A stretch of 64,000 bases of DNA from CAYTTR01 sp964440805 (GCA_964440805.1 CAYTTR010000001.1:124001-188000); one strand, 5' to 3'; counted from the first letter of the stretch, positions 17,513 to 26,434 are shown. The notes: generated by a model not told the origin, from the letters alone. Program-made: numbers and translations.

Positions 17513-19129
17513 TTAATTCCCGTTGTCAGGAATCCGGCTTGCCTGCAATTCAGCGCTTCCTCCAGCAAAAGAAATGGTTCCTTCTATTCTTTCCTGAGTG
17601 GCTGTTCCTTCGAATGCAAGCTCCATGGATTCTCCCATAATATCAGCCCGGATGGTAAAAGTGAGCTTATTTTCACTTAAAATTCCATCCGTTATTTCCC
17701 ACTCACCCATTTCACTGGATATGGTTCCACTTATCTGGTTGGCAGTTTGCTGAAATTCCAGAATTGTTTCCATGGCTCCCATCGGACCTGATACCCGGGC
17801 GCTCCATTTACCGGAGATATCTGCGGCAGCCTCTTTTTTTCCTTTTGGAGGCTCTTTTATTTCAAACTTAATACCATCCACAAAAACCATTTTTATATTT
17901 GAGTCCTGGTCAAAAATCTCTCCTTCTGTCAGGACAATATTAGCTATTTTCCCTGGTTCAATTGTTCCCAGGATAGAATCCATACCCAGGATGCGGGCAG
18001 GTTGAATAGTGACTGCTTTCAGGGCTTCTTCTTCAGGAAGGCCAGCCTTTATAGCCAGACGGATATTCTTTAAATAATCACCTGGATTGGAGCTCTTAGT
18101 GGAAACTAGAGCAAAAGCAAGCCCTTCCTGGTGGAGGGTGGCGGCATTTGAGGGATAAATTTCTTCCTTAGCTTTCTTTTTCAGTTCTTCGCCCATGTTG
18201 GCATAACGGCTGCTTGAGGGTGGCTCAAAGTTGAGAGAAACCAAGAGCGGCAAGCGGGCTTTCTTGAGCCAATCGACCACTCTCCAGCCTTCACTGGTCC
18301 CGGCCAGCACAGCTTTCGGTTTGAACTCTTCAATCAGCCGGATAGCCCGTTTGATATCTTCCAGGTTGCTACATTCAAAAATAAAAGGCTCTTTGCCTGA
18401 AATTCCTGATTTCAGATTTTCCAGGAAAGGGTCATATTCCGGTCTTTTAACTTTACCAGGAGCTTGCTGGAAAATATTGAGATGTTCCAGGTAGTACAGG
18501 GTATCCAGGAAAGATTGGCGGAGAAGGGCCATTGTACCCATGAGGCTGGAGGGATAACTTCCCCGTGAAGTAGTGAAAAAAATATGCATACCCCATGCAT
18601 CATTGAGAATCATCCTGTTAATTTCTATGCCATTCAGGTTAAGAAGAACGCTCCGGCCAGCAAAAATATTTTCCGGTGGAACAATCAGGACCGTGGTCAC
18701 TCCGGTCCTGTGAAGGGAATCGAGAACTGCTTTTTTGACATCAAGATTCTTCCAGGCGAAAAAATCTGTCTTGTCCCAATTACGCTCCTCCTCTCCTGTT
18801 CCAGGGAATCCAGGCCTCTGAGGAGTTTCTTTTTTCTCTGTTTTCAAGAAATATCCGGTATGGGCATCAATTAATCCCGGATAGGCGCATAAATTTTTTG
18901 CTTCGATTATCTGAGCGTCAGGGGGAATGTTCAGGGTATCGGCTGTGCCAATGGCTTCTATTTTTCCATCCCTGATGATTATTAATCCACTTTCGATTAC
19001 CGGTCCTGTGACTGGATGTACCCGGCATCCCGTCAAGGCATAGGTGGGACTGACAGAAGTGGCTAAAAGGTTTCCCGACAGAAAAAAAACTGTCAGGAAA
19101 CAAACAAATACGGTTCTTTGGATTTTCAT
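17513..19129 (-). CDS. Secreted amidohydrolase-like protein with C-terminal beta domain, incomplete metal motif
   Basis: A 538-residue protein starting with a signal peptide (MKIQRTVFVCFLTVFFLSGN). The amidohydrolase region resembles its two neighbours, but the HxH reads AHTG (only His90 retained), and the later His/Asp ligands are missing (AGTSEGW; ALVSTKSSN). After about residue 430 there is an extra domain of roughly 100 residues (AADISGKWSARVSGPMG...GTISSEMGEWEI), a beta-rich repeat found attached to secreted proteins. First gene of the three-gene operon, with AGGAGGAGC before its ATG and a 12-nt gap to the active paralogue. Probably a structural or binding subunit. Confidence 0.82.
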   Translation of the reverse strand: MKIQRTVFVCFLTVFFLSGNLLATSVSPTYALTGCRVHPVTGPVIESGLIIIRDGKIEAIGTADTLNIPPDAQIIEAKNLCAYPGLIDAHTGYFLKTEKKETPQRPGFPGTGEEERNWDKTDFFAWKNLDVKKAVLDSLHRTGVTTVLIVPPENIFAGRSVLLNLNGIEINRMILNDAWGMHIFFTTSRGSYPSSLMGTMALLRQSFLDTLYYLEHLNIFQQAPGKVKRPEYDPFLENLKSGISGKEPFIFECSNLEDIKRAIRLIEEFKPKAVLAGTSEGWRVVDWLKKARLPLLVSLNFEPPSSSRYANMGEELKKKAKEEIYPSNAATLHQEGLAFALVSTKSSNPGDYLKNIRLAIKAGLPEEEALKAVTIQPARILGMDSILGTIEPGKIANIVLTEGEIFDQDSNIKMVFVDGIKFEIKEPPKGKKEAAADISGKWSARVSGPMGAMETILEFQQTANQISGTISSEMGEWEITDGILSENKLTFTIRADIMGESMELAFEGTATQERIEGTISFAGGSAELQASRIPDNGN

Positions 19130-19146
19130 GCTCCTCCTTTCATAAA
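19118..19146 (+). promoter_or_regulatory. Candidate promoter placing the HprK-like mRNA start close to its ATG
   Basis: TTGGAT (19118-19123), a 17-nt spacer and CATAAA (19141-19146), then 9 nt to the ATG at 19156. There is no ribosome-binding sequence before this ATG, so a leaderless transcript is possible. The hexamers match consensus only moderately. Confidence 0.4.
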
Positions 19147-19155
19147 AAATGGCAG

Positions 19156-20274
19156 ATGAAGTATCTATTCAAAACATCCCCTTCTTCATGGATTGATAAT
19201 TTTAACAAAACTAATCCCTGGAAAAAAGCTTTTATTCATGCAATTCATAAAGTTGTTAGATCTCATCAATTTATGTATGATAAAAAAATGATTTATCGGA
19301 CAGCAGTCAAGATACTTAAAGCGAAAATCGGCCTCATGGCCAACAGAAAAGACCTTCTCCCTGCTCTTCCTTTTCCAACAGAAGTACCTTCTCTTCTTAC
19401 TGATTTTCACAAGATTGAAGAAATACCATTTTCCAGTAATTTAGATGGATATTTGACTATCGAGGATCGGAAGCAATATAACCTAAAAATCCAGCGCAGC
19501 CAGGAAGGAATCCAGCTCACTGGACCGGTTGTTCACTTAAGTCAAATCTCTTTTGACCCAAGATATACCCTCTGGGGAAACCAGGGCTTGCTCTATCGCT
19601 ATTCCCTTTACTTGCTGGAAAAAAAATATTCTCTCTTCAGCTTTCATGCCTGTTCTCTTTTCCAGAAAGAAAAAAACCGTCTTTTTCTTATAGCCGGGAG
19701 CGCGGGAAGCGGAAAAACAGTCTTTCTTTTAAACGGTCTTTCCTCCGGATTAAAGCTTTTCTCAACGGAAACAACTCATTTTTCTGCTACCAAAAAAAAG
19801 ATTAACTGGTTCAAAGGTTCACTGATTGATAATGTCCGTCTGGAAACGCTTTTTCACCATTTCCCTGATTTTATTTCCAACTATCTCGAGCGACAATCCC
19901 CAATTGCCGGGAAAAAAGCTGTTGATCTTTCAGCCTTCCAAACAGACTTTGATACCAAGACGGATTTTTCTTCTGTTTACATTATTTTTCCCCATATAGA
20001 AGAGGGAAGACAGAGCTGCCTTTGTCAGCCTCTTGAGAAGAAAATTTCTTTGCGACTTCTCTTTGAAAACATCTCCCAGAAATTGGCTGAAACGTTCCCC
20101 CTCTTTGAACAGATTCCTATAACCGGCTGGGATGAAGAAGGGCTGGCCCGAAACAGATTTAAGGCGGTGGCAGAACTTCTTTCATCTTCAGTTAAAACAG
20201 AGTGTTTCTCCATAGTCTCAAATCCCAAGGAATGCTGGGGGAATCTTCTTGATTCTCCTGAAAGGAATAAATAA
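19156..20274 (+). CDS. HPr kinase-related P-loop protein, function unknown
   Basis: A 372-residue protein with one clear motif, the Walker A LIAGSAGSGKTVFLL (residues 179-192), preceded by FSFHACSL, the pattern seen in HPr-kinase/phosphorylase-like proteins found in peptide- and sugar-modifying clusters. The N-terminal 130 residues have no recognisable domain. It ends one base before the ATG of the phosphosulfolactate synthase gene, so the two form a unit. HprK-like proteins of this type sometimes phosphorylate small molecules rather than HPr; a role in making or using the neighbour's phosphosulfolactate is my inference. Confidence 0.7.
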   Translation: MKYLFKTSPSSWIDNFNKTNPWKKAFIHAIHKVVRSHQFMYDKKMIYRTAVKILKAKIGLMANRKDLLPALPFPTEVPSLLTDFHKIEEIPFSSNLDGYLTIEDRKQYNLKIQRSQEGIQLTGPVVHLSQISFDPRYTLWGNQGLLYRYSLYLLEKKYSLFSFHACSLFQKEKNRLFLIAGSAGSGKTVFLLNGLSSGLKLFSTETTHFSATKKKINWFKGSLIDNVRLETLFHHFPDFISNYLERQSPIAGKKAVDLSAFQTDFDTKTDFSSVYIIFPHIEEGRQSCLCQPLEKKISLRLLFENISQKLAETFPLFEQIPITGWDEEGLARNRFKAVAELLSSSVKTECFSIVSNPKECWGNLLDSPERNK

Positions 20275-21087
20275 ATGAAAAAAGCCTGGGAAGAAGTCAT
20301 CACCTTCCCTCTTGAGGGAAGATCGAAAAAACCAAGAACTACTGGCTTAACCATGGTTATTGATAAAGGAATGGGTTTAAATACTATTCGGGATCTCTTA
20401 GAGACTTCGGGAGATTACATAGATATCATTAAACTTACCTTTGGAACCTCGGCTTTTTACGACAAGGAATACCTGAGAGAGAAAAACAGCTTGATTGCTT
20501 CTTCCGGGATAGATGTCATGCCCGGAGGAACATTTTTGGAGATAGCTTACTGGCAAAAAAAAATTGACCTTTATCTTGAACAGGCTAAAGAACTTGGCTT
20601 TTCTGCAATCGAGATTTCTGATGGAACTATCCAATTAGACCTGGAAGACAGACAAAATCTTATAAAAAAAACTTTAAGGAAAGACTTCAAGGTATTAACA
20701 GAAGTTGGCAAAAAAGATCCCCGGGAAGTCATCCCTATTTCTTTGATCCACCAGCTTATCCGCTCTGACTTGGAAAGCGGAGCTTTCAAGGTCATAATCG
20801 AAGCCAGGGAAGCTGGTAAGGGAGTGGGGATTTTTGATTCTCAGGGAAAAACAAAAGATGAGGAACTGGAAAACATTATAAGCAGAGTAGATGACCTTGA
20901 CTGCCTTCTCTGGGAAGCTCCTCTGAAAAACCAGCAACAGATGTTCCTTCTAAGGTGGGGACCGAATGTCAACTTAGGTAATATACCACCAGGTGACATT
21001 TTGGCCTTAGAAGCCCTCAGACAAGGAGTGCGAGGAGATACTCTTAAAAGGGCTTATCTTGCCCAAAAAGACTGGTGTTCCTCATGA
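20275..21087 (+). CDS. Phosphosulfolactate synthase (ComA family)
   Basis: A 270-residue TIM-barrel protein of the ComA family, which adds sulfite to phosphoenolpyruvate to give 2-phospho-3-sulfolactate. Visible family segments include RTTGLTMVIDKGMGLNTI, DIIKLTFGTSAFY, DVMPGGTFLEIAYWQ, AIEISDGTIQLDLEDR and KVIIEAREAGKGVGIFD. In methanogens this is the first step of coenzyme M synthesis; in Bacillus and other bacteria homologues make sulfolactate. The ComB phosphatase and later genes are not in this window, so the end product is open. It ends 10 nt before the convergent glycosidase gene. Confidence 0.85.
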   Translation: MKKAWEEVITFPLEGRSKKPRTTGLTMVIDKGMGLNTIRDLLETSGDYIDIIKLTFGTSAFYDKEYLREKNSLIASSGIDVMPGGTFLEIAYWQKKIDLYLEQAKELGFSAIEISDGTIQLDLEDRQNLIKKTLRKDFKVLTEVGKKDPREVIPISLIHQLIRSDLESGAFKVIIEAREAGKGVGIFDSQGKTKDEELENIISRVDDLDCLLWEAPLKNQQQMFLLRWGPNVNLGNIPPGDILALEALRQGVRGDTLKRAYLAQKDWCSS

Positions 21088-21097
21088 AGGGAAAAAA

Positions 21098-23455
21098 TCA
21101 GGTTTTTTTCTGCAGGAGCCAGACTAGAACAGAATGATCTCCGGCGGGTACTGTAATATCAACTGACTTACCATCAAAAACTCTTATTATCTGATCATTT
21201 ATACGGAGTTGATACTTTCCATCAATAAGAAACCACAATTTCACTTTAACTTCATCAAGGCTCTTTATTTCAAAGGAAACCTCATTCTCGGAATAGAGAA
21301 AATGGCGGAAAACAGCACTCTTTTTACTTTTAAGAATTCTCTTGCCTTCCTCTTTTAACTCTATTACCGAGGGATATACTTTGAGTTCGTAATGACGGCC
21401 TTGAATAGCCAACCTTTCCAGGCGGCCTTTATTCTCAGGTTTAAGCATGCCAAACCTAAAGCCTTCCCAGGGAGTAAAATCCATGTATTCTTCTACTCCG
21501 AGTAAAGCGAAAAGAGGTCCCCAGCTCTGGAATCTTTGCCCGCCCGCCTCTCCTGTCCGAGAATCAAAATTTTCCGGGCATAACTGGTAATGCTCCCAAG
21601 TCCGCATAAACATAGAAGCGCTTCTCTTAGCCAATTCATAAGCCACAGCATCGAACCGGTAGGCTTTCAAACCCTGGTAAACTAAATAATTAATTGGAGG
21701 CCAAATCGCACCTCTCCAGTACTGCTGATCCTTGAAAGCTGGATCATTCCTGGAAATGGTGGGAATTACATATTCACCCCAGTATTCATCAGGATTAAGA
21801 AGCTTTTTTACCATTTTCATGGCTCTGTCACTATCAGGTATACCCGCCAATAAAGGATAAAAATTGGAGGCCGCTTTTCGGCTGGAAAAGCGCCCGTCCC
21901 AGTGCCGGTCAAAATAGAATTCTTCCCTCTCATCCCACAAATGCTGGTTGATAAGATTTTTCATTTCCTCATATTCTTTCATGTAAAAAGCATGGTCAGC
22001 TCGATTCCCCAAAATTATGGCAATTTGGGCAAGACACCAGGCATCCAGAGTGTACAGAGAATTAAGGTCAAGGCAATTCATGGTTAAAGTTCCGGTATTT
22101 CTGTTGAAAGAAGTATCATCCCAGTTGGGAAGATCATCCTGTCCTGATTCCCACCTGGCCCTTTGCTTCCCGGAAGCATTTTCTTCCCAGGGAGGGACAT
22201 TTTTTGAAACAAGTTTTGAATCGGATCCCCATTCAAGCAGGCCGTCACCATTACCGTCTCTCCGGATTCGGCCGTCGGGAAGAGGCGTTTTCCAAAAGGA
22301 ATGCCATTTTTTCAAGAAGGGATAGGCGAATTCCAAAATTTCCATTTGTCCTGTTTTCTGAAAAAGTTTAAGGGTTACATAGCTTCCCACCGGAGGTTGT
22401 GACCTGTCAGGAGTTCCTCCAAAACGGCCTTTCCAGTTAGGAATATTACCGTTGGGATACTGGGTCTCCAACACAGATTTTAAAACATCCACTGCCTGTT
22501 TGGTGCTTTCCAAGGAAAGTTCCAGGGCATTGAAGAAAGAATCCCATTCGAAAATTGTCCAGTGGTCCTGGCTGCCGCCGGCACGAGGAAAAATCCATCT
22601 CCTGCCGGCTGGAGTATAAAAGCGATGCTTTCCTGGCTGGTAGAGGGTCATCCATAAAAGATTGTTGCTTACGGCCGCAGCAATTCCTTCATTAAATCTT
22701 TCCACTTTGACTCTTTTATCCTTGTACCTTTTTTCTTCGTCTTTCAAAATGGAATCTATGGTTCCTTCGTTCTTATAGCGATAGATATGATTTTCCAGAA
22801 TTTTTGCTGTGGTATCCACTCCGGCGATGAAATAAAGGCTGTTTTTCTTCTCCATGGAAAAAGCCAGCCCCAACTCCTTCTCGGTTAATCCGGAAAACCT
22901 GGCCCGGTCTCCCTTACGGTTGGTCCAGAAAGTATATTGCCAAGCTGAATCTCCTGTTCCCTTGACCTGTCCATTGGGAAGAAGTTGATATTCCCCTCTA
23001 AGGTCCCAGGGGAAATAATGAACCACCTGGACCTCTATGTACTTGGGACTCTTTATCCTGCCTATTACTGTTTTCTCATCCCGGCGTGACCACTCCAGAA
23101 CCAGGGCATCCTTATCTTTTGGAGTTTTTTTTAAGACCGGCGTTTCTCTCTTTTTACCGAAGGGAAGGCTCATATCGAATTTCACTCTGGCATACTGTCC
23201 ATCCGGTGAATGAGGGCCAACCTCTGAGACTAAAAAGAGGAGGTCAATGCCATCGGCCAGCTGGTCATTCTTTTTAATCCTTAGGCGGAAGGAAAAAACT
23301 GACTCAGGAGACGGAGCGATAACAAGACCAGCCCATCCATCAGGATCAAGGGCACCAATATAAACATCTTTCCAGGGATAAAAGACTTCCCCGGCAAGAG
23401 GAGAAAAAAGTACTGCTCCTGCGATAATAAAGGCTGTCAATATCCTGCGTTTCAT
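21098..23455 (-). CDS. GH63-like (alpha/alpha)6 glycoside hydrolase, secreted
   Basis: A 785-residue protein with a signal peptide (MKRRILTAFIIAGAVLFSPLAG). The catalytic half (about residues 280-660) shows the inverting (alpha/alpha)6 signatures shared by GH63, GH37 and related alpha-glucosidases: FEWDSFFNALEL, PNWKGRFGGTPDRSQPP, NCLDLNSLYTLDAWC and YWRGAIWPPINYLVYQGL, plus an Asp/Glu-rich acid region. The N-terminal 250 residues look like the beta-sandwich of GH63. Likely substrates are alpha-glucosides such as oligosaccharide ends or glucosylglycerate-type compounds; which one is unclear. Monocistronic, with no clear ribosome site. Confidence 0.8.
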   Translation of the reverse strand: MKRRILTAFIIAGAVLFSPLAGEVFYPWKDVYIGALDPDGWAGLVIAPSPESVFSFRLRIKKNDQLADGIDLLFLVSEVGPHSPDGQYARVKFDMSLPFGKKRETPVLKKTPKDKDALVLEWSRRDEKTVIGRIKSPKYIEVQVVHYFPWDLRGEYQLLPNGQVKGTGDSAWQYTFWTNRKGDRARFSGLTEKELGLAFSMEKKNSLYFIAGVDTTAKILENHIYRYKNEGTIDSILKDEEKRYKDKRVKVERFNEGIAAAVSNNLLWMTLYQPGKHRFYTPAGRRWIFPRAGGSQDHWTIFEWDSFFNALELSLESTKQAVDVLKSVLETQYPNGNIPNWKGRFGGTPDRSQPPVGSYVTLKLFQKTGQMEILEFAYPFLKKWHSFWKTPLPDGRIRRDGNGDGLLEWGSDSKLVSKNVPPWEENASGKQRARWESGQDDLPNWDDTSFNRNTGTLTMNCLDLNSLYTLDAWCLAQIAIILGNRADHAFYMKEYEEMKNLINQHLWDEREEFYFDRHWDGRFSSRKAASNFYPLLAGIPDSDRAMKMVKKLLNPDEYWGEYVIPTISRNDPAFKDQQYWRGAIWPPINYLVYQGLKAYRFDAVAYELAKRSASMFMRTWEHYQLCPENFDSRTGEAGGQRFQSWGPLFALLGVEEYMDFTPWEGFRFGMLKPENKGRLERLAIQGRHYELKVYPSVIELKEEGKRILKSKKSAVFRHFLYSENEVSFEIKSLDEVKVKLWFLIDGKYQLRINDQIIRVFDGKSVDITVPAGDHSVLVWLLQKKT

Positions 23456-23579
23456 TTTGAATTTTTACTTCGAAGAAATATCAAACCGTCTTTAGTAATA
23501 TAACTTAAATGTCAACATATTTCCAGGTATTCTTGACAGGTTAGACATTCTCCTGAAACAAAATGATTCTATTTTTGTG

Positions 23580-24905
23580 TTAGACAGGAAGCCCGTTTTT
23601 GATATAATACCCAACAGCTTCAATAAATAAATCCAGATCCTTCAGAGGAGTGTAGATACTGGGAGTAACTCTAATGGCGGAAAGAGCCTTCTCCCCTTCA
23701 TACGGTGGGGGAACCTCCAATGAAATGGTATAGATTTTATGTTCGGAAAAAAGAACCTCAGAAAGCTTCTTCATATCCATATTTTCCACTGTGAAAGTCC
23801 CAATACCACACGACTGTTCCCTGTCAAAGGAAGTTAAAATTTTTACGCTTGGATATTCCATCAGGGCATTGGCCCAGTAATTTCTTAGGTACCGCAGTCT
23901 TTCCTCTTTTCTTTTTCCTCCGATGGCATGGTGGAATTCAAGAGCTTCTCCTATTGCCAATTTCAAATATTCCTGGTGAGTCCCAATGTGTTCAAACTTG
24001 CGGATATCATTTCCCAGGGGATCAGGAGCAGGAAAAAGCGGCCATATATCTTTTATTCTATCCTTTTTTACATAGAGAAAACCGGTTCCTATAGGAGCCA
24101 TCATCCACTTGTGTAAATTGGCTCCATAAATGTCACAACCAAGGTCTTTCTGGGAAAATACCCAGTGTCCAAAAGCATGAGCCCCGTCAATCACCACCTC
24201 AATTCCCCGGCTGCGGGCCATCCGGCATATTTCCTTAACCGGAAATATCTGTCCGGTGAGGTTTGTTATGTGACAGATCAGAATTAATCTTGTTCTGGAA
24301 GTGACCTGCGATTCAAAAAACTCAGTTAATTCTCCAAGATTTTTCGGAGGATAGGGAAATGAAAAGGTTCTTACTTTGACTCCTTCTCTTTTTTCCCTCT
24401 GAAAAAGAGCATTCTTCATGGATGGATAATCATGAGTGGTGGTTAAAACCTCATCACCTGGTTTCAGCTCCAAGCCAAGAAGAGCTATCTGCATAGATTC
24501 GGTAACATTTCTGGTAAGAGCAATCTCTTCAGGGGAACAGCCGAAAGTCTCGGCGATTTTTTTCCTGATTAGCTCTTTCCTCGGTCTTAGAATACTCCAG
24601 GAATTATAGGCCGGAGCTCCATTGGAAAACTCCATATAACGCTGGGCTGCCTGAATGGCTATTCGGGGAGCTGGATGAACACCTCCGTTATTCAAGTTAA
24701 TCAGACTTCTGTCGGTAGCAAAGGCTTGCTGAACTTGAATCCAAAAATTTTCATCCTGGGCAATCTCTTCAGCCGGTTTATTTCCGGCTTCCTTAAGAGC
24801 TTCGGCCAATCCTGCTTGGGCTTCCTTGAAAGAAAGGCCATTCAGCCCCAAAGCACCTATTCCCAATCCCATGTTTTTCAAAAATGCCCTTCGTGATGGA
24901 GACAA
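23580..24905 (-). CDS. Tat-exported class V aminotransferase (isopenicillin-N-epimerase-like)
   Basis: A 441-residue PLP enzyme of aminotransferase class V, resembling isopenicillin N epimerase and cysteine desulfurase-like proteins. The PLP lysine is in GANLHKWMMAP (about residue 260), with the preceding GAHAFGHW and the N-terminal LNNGGVHP phosphate region. A twin-arginine signal (SRRAFLKNMG, residues 4-13) starts the protein. The start is a TTG at 24905, chosen because AAGGAGG lies 5 nt upstream and because it exposes the Tat motif. Export of a PLP enzyme is a known trait of this subgroup; its substrate is unknown. Confidence 0.85.
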   Translation of the reverse strand: MSPSRRAFLKNMGLGIGALGLNGLSFKEAQAGLAEALKEAGNKPAEEIAQDENFWIQVQQAFATDRSLINLNNGGVHPAPRIAIQAAQRYMEFSNGAPAYNSWSILRPRKELIRKKIAETFGCSPEEIALTRNVTESMQIALLGLELKPGDEVLTTTHDYPSMKNALFQREKREGVKVRTFSFPYPPKNLGELTEFFESQVTSRTRLILICHITNLTGQIFPVKEICRMARSRGIEVVIDGAHAFGHWVFSQKDLGCDIYGANLHKWMMAPIGTGFLYVKKDRIKDIWPLFPAPDPLGNDIRKFEHIGTHQEYLKLAIGEALEFHHAIGGKRKEERLRYLRNYWANALMEYPSVKILTSFDREQSCGIGTFTVENMDMKKLSEVLFSEHKIYTISLEVPPPYEGEKALSAIRVTPSIYTPLKDLDLFIEAVGYYIKNGLPV

Positions 24906-25019
24906 AGTAACCTCCTTATAATCAAGTTGTTATTAGGGTATATTTCTTTTTTTAATATAAGTCAACCTTCTACCCATCAGAAAATTCCCCAACTTCTTTT
25001 AATCGAAGTAAGCTGATTA

Positions 25020-25133
25020 GTCTATTCAGTCTGTTTGGTCTATTCAGTCTGTTTGGTCTATTCAGTCTGTTTGGTCTATTCATTATCCTACTAAGCTCTC
25101 ACTGAGCAATAACGCTAGTAACGCAAATAACGC
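25020..25133 (-). repeat. Composite 9-bp-period repeat, locus 2
   Basis: Two arrays lie side by side. Seven 9-bp units alternate GTCTATTCA and GTCTGTTTG from 25020 to 25082, and three units CAATAACGC, TAGTAACGC, AAATAACGC run from 25107 to 25133. Between them is a short hairpin (GCTC/GAGC). Read on the minus strand the order AAATGCGTT array then GAATAGACC array equals that of locus 1 (11077-11325) on the plus strand. With the REP-like motif at 25156-25175 it fills the 24906-25212 gap, which has no gene. Confidence 0.8.
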
Positions 25134-25155
25134 ATTTCTTCAGGGGAAGGGGTGT

Positions 25156-25175
25156 CCCTTTGGGGAACGTCCCCC
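25156..25175 (+). repeat. REP-like 20-nt motif (copy)
   Basis: CCCTTTGGGGAACGTCCCCC is the exact reverse complement of 13299-13318. Preceded by ggggtgt, it extends into an imperfect palindrome. It lies 49 nt upstream of the DUF362-gene ATG. Confidence 0.7.
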
Positions 25176-25208
25176 TTTTTTTAAACTGGAATTCCAAGAA
25201 ACATTCAG

Positions 25209-25214
25209 TATAAT
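25209..25214 (+). promoter_or_regulatory. Candidate -10 (TATAAT) just before the DUF362 gene
   Basis: A perfect TATAAT lies with exactly 10 nt before the ATG at 25225, the same spacing as before the histidine kinase at 61965. The -35 region is poor. If it is used, the upstream ATG at 25213, which overlaps the hexamer, cannot be the start. Confidence 0.45.
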
Positions 25215-25224
25215 GGAAAGTCAA

Positions 25225-26400
25225 ATGAGCCTTGTTTCCATCGTCACCTGCAAATCCTATCAAAGAAATGAGCTTCATGAATCTTTGGCCGAAACCTTTT
25301 CTCTCCTGGGAGGATTGGAAAATATAATAAAAAGAGGAAGCAGTATCCTGGTTAAAATCAATCACCTTTCCCCTCCTTCGCAACCGGAGAAAGCCATAAT
25401 TACACACCCAGCGTTCACTCGAGCAGTGCTTTCCTTTCTCAAGGACCTGGGTTGTCAAGTTACTGTAGGAGACGATATCCAATCCAAAGATAGAGATGGT
25501 TTTTTAATCTCTAAGTACAGGCAGGTCTGTGGTGAAATGGGAGTAAGGTTGGTTAACTTCAAAGAATTGGGATTTAGACGAATTCCTTGCCAGGGAGATG
25601 TTCTGAAAGAGGTGCTGGTTTCTCCTCTTGTTCTTGAAACAGACTACCTTCTTAACCTGCCTAAACTCAAAACCCATGCCTTGACCGTATTTACCGGCGC
25701 TGTGAAAAATCTTTTCGGAGTGATTCCTTACGGACTCAGGTTGACTCACCACAGCCGTTATTCTGACCAAGATTCATTCGCCCGGATGTTGGTGGATATC
25801 TTTTCTTGTGCCAAACCATCATTATCCATCATGGATGCTGTAGTAGCAATGGAAGGAGAAGGACCTTCAGGAGGCAATCCCCGCAAAGCAGGGCTAATCC
25901 TGGCTTCAAGAGATGCTGTTGCTCTGGATTCTGTTGCCTGCCGATTAATTGGCATTTCGCCTTTCCAAGTGAATACAACCGTTTTCGCTCACCAAAGAGG
26001 ACTGGGAGAAATAAATCATGACAAAATCCTGGTAACTGGAGGAAAGATTGAAGACCTCATTGTCAAAGGGTTCAAACCTTCAAGGGCAGTCAACCTAACC
26101 AGAAAAAAACTTCCTCAAACTCTTTATGCATTTATCCAAGACCAGCTTCATTTGATACCGGAAATTATTCCCTCCCGATGTACGGCTTGTCTTGAGTGCC
26201 TGAATGTTTGTCCCTGCCAGGCTATAAGTCTCCAAAATGAAAAAGCCGTCGTCAATAAAAATCTTTGCCTTCATTGTCTTTGTTGCCATGAAGTCTGCCG
26301 CTACCAAGCAGTAGAACTGAAACAAAGAATTTTCGGTCGCCTGGTCCGGATGTTTTCAGACTTAAGAGAAAGAGTTTTTTCTAAGGACCGACATCACTGA
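25225..26400 (+). CDS. DUF362 protein with C-terminal 2x[4Fe-4S] ferredoxin domain
   Basis: A 391-residue iron-sulfur protein. Residues 1-300 form the DUF362 domain (LVKINHLSPPSQPEKAIITH, LLNLPKLKTHALTVFTGAVKNLFG, DSVACRLIG). The C-terminus has two ferredoxin motifs, CTACLECLNVCPC and CLHCLCCHEVC, giving eight cysteines for two clusters. DUF362 proteins are widespread in anaerobes and presumed to be redox proteins; the function is not known. I prefer the ATG at 25225 over the one at 25213 because a TATAAT overlaps the latter and GGAAAG precedes the former. The next gene (M20 peptidase) begins 34 nt after the stop. Confidence 0.85.
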   Translation: MSLVSIVTCKSYQRNELHESLAETFSLLGGLENIIKRGSSILVKINHLSPPSQPEKAIITHPAFTRAVLSFLKDLGCQVTVGDDIQSKDRDGFLISKYRQVCGEMGVRLVNFKELGFRRIPCQGDVLKEVLVSPLVLETDYLLNLPKLKTHALTVFTGAVKNLFGVIPYGLRLTHHSRYSDQDSFARMLVDIFSCAKPSLSIMDAVVAMEGEGPSGGNPRKAGLILASRDAVALDSVACRLIGISPFQVNTTVFAHQRGLGEINHDKILVTGGKIEDLIVKGFKPSRAVNLTRKKLPQTLYAFIQDQLHLIPEIIPSRCTACLECLNVCPCQAISLQNEKAVVNKNLCLHCLCCHEVCRYQAVELKQRIFGRLVRMFSDLRERVFSKDRHH

Positions 26401-26434
26401 CTTAAAAGAAATACGGATATTAATAGGAGATAAG

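Noticed and set aside
25020..25133. CRISPR array
   Set aside because: Unit length is 9 bp without unique spacers; no cas genes in the window.
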